Shown piece by piece: positions 5,020 through 5,421 of a stretch of DNA of 5,421 bases; within the stretch, counting starts at the first letter, position 1; each line of letters begins with the position of its first letter. This stretch comes from Candidatus Nomurabacteria bacterium (GTDB lineage Bacteria > Patescibacteriota > Minisyncoccia > Phycocordibacterales > UBA9973): positions 1 to 5,421 of the forward strand of contig PMIU01000043.1 in assembly GCA_003157195.1 (NCBI GenBank). Direction: 5' to 3'. A program made the position numbers and the translations under genes. Below the pieces are notes generated by a model. That model worked only from the letters and a program-made list of their open reading frames with translations. It made no database searches and was not told the origin of the DNA.

Positions 5020-5421
5020 TTTATTGTGAAAGGATTGAAATTAGTATTAATGTCGTAATAATCTTCCGACTCTTTTATTTTCAGGAATTTTATTACTTTA
5101 TAAGTCAAGGGTGTAAACAATATTTCTACGGCTGTTTTAAACAGATAATTTGAAATTATTAATGTCAAAAGAAGTGGTACAGGCAGTATACCAAAGAATG
5201 CAATCATAATAAAAAGTGCACTATCTACCAATTCACCCACAATCGTAGAGCCTATGGTTCGAGTCCAGAGCCACTTCCCTTTTGTCAGTATTTTCATTTT
5301 CGCCAAGACATAAGAGTTGGAAAATTCTCCAAAAAAGTAAGCAATCAAACTCGCACAGACTATTCTAGGCGTCAGTCCCAAAATTGCATCATAGGCCGCT
5401 TGATTATTCCAGCCCGAAGCC
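5016..5421 (-). CDS. yhhQ: Queuosine precursor transporter (YhhQ/VUT family), 5' end beyond the window
   Basis: YhhQ-family membrane proteins import the queuosine precursors preQ0/preQ1, used to modify position 34 of tRNAs with GUN anticodons. The frame is open to the window edge, showing 134 C-terminal residues of a protein usually about 220 long. Family signatures run through it: WNNQAAYDAILG just inside the edge, TPRIVCASLIAYFFGEF, NSYVLAKMK, then LWTRTIGSTIVGELVDS, and a hydrophobic end before the polar tail SEDYYDINTNFNPF. A TTG at 5381-5379 could be read as a start, but the conserved sequence continues upstream of it, so the gene is cut by the edge and is not a short ORF. The stop codon overlaps the dedA start (ATGA), so it is the upstream gene of that operon; its promoter lies outside. 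Whether the cell makes queuosine from the imported precursor cannot be seen here. Confidence 0.88.
   Translation of the reverse strand, partial: ASGWNNQAAYDAILGLTPRIVCASLIAYFFGEFSNSYVLAKMKILTKGKWLWTRTIGSTIVGELVDSALFIMIAFFGILPVPLLLTLIISNYLFKTAVEILFTPLTYKVIKFLKIKESEDYYDINTNFNPFTIK

Noticed and set aside
5379..5381. TTG as the start of a 121-residue membrane protein
   Set aside because: Conserved YhhQ-family sequence (WNNQAAYDAI) continues upstream in the same frame to the window edge; the gene is truncated by the edge, not short.
1..5421. A defence system, mobile element or CRISPR array
   Set aside because: All coding DNA is assigned to household families, and I saw no transposase, terminal inverted repeats, integrase, direct-repeat array or toxin-antitoxin pair. 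The tRNA has no attachment-site duplicate nearby.

Overview
The window is a compact, A+T-rich stretch of bacterial chromosome from a small-genome lineage. Best guess is a Patescibacteria/CPR member, perhaps Parcubacteria. The reasons are several overlapping genes, almost no intergenic DNA, weak or absent Shine-Dalgarno sites, a tRNA gene without encoded CCA, a Rel protein that stops just after its TGS domain, a divergent MurA and a short MiaA. This placement rests on general family knowledge and no search was run. TGA, TAG and TAA all end genes here, so the ordinary bacterial code applies and the UGA-glycine lineages (Gracilibacteria, Absconditabacteria) are unlikely.

Layout: (1) 1-1098, plus strand: 3' part of a bifunctional-type (p)ppGpp synthetase/hydrolase. 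(2) 1095-2078, minus strand: a complete ParB-type CTPase/DNA-binding protein. The two convergent genes share one palindromic CTAG as stop codons on both strands. (3) 2079-2189: the only intergenic stretch of any size, an A+T-rich divergent promoter region. (4) 2190-4473, plus strand: tRNA-Leu(CAA), then after 5 bases a MurA-family enolpyruvyl transferase, then miaA overlapping it by ATGA. (5) 4420-5421, minus strand: a queuosine-precursor-transporter (YhhQ) gene entering from the right edge, then a DedA-family membrane protein gene, again joined by ATGA. dedA runs 54 bases into the 3' end of miaA.

Two themes link the genes. One is tRNA modification: MiaA prenylates A37 of tRNAs with an A36-A37-A38 loop, exactly what the tRNA-Leu at the head of its own unit carries, while YhhQ imports precursor for queuosine at position 34. 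The other is envelope supply: MurA makes the first committed peptidoglycan precursor, and some DedA proteins recycle the undecaprenyl-phosphate carrier. Rel and ParB serve stress signalling and chromosome segregation.

I see no mobile element, CRISPR array or clearly new system. The features most worth checking are the tRNA-murA junction (5 bases), a predicted leaderless parB transcript, a rel terminator placed inside parB, the shared stops and antisense overlap, the tail-less Rel and the divergent MurA.
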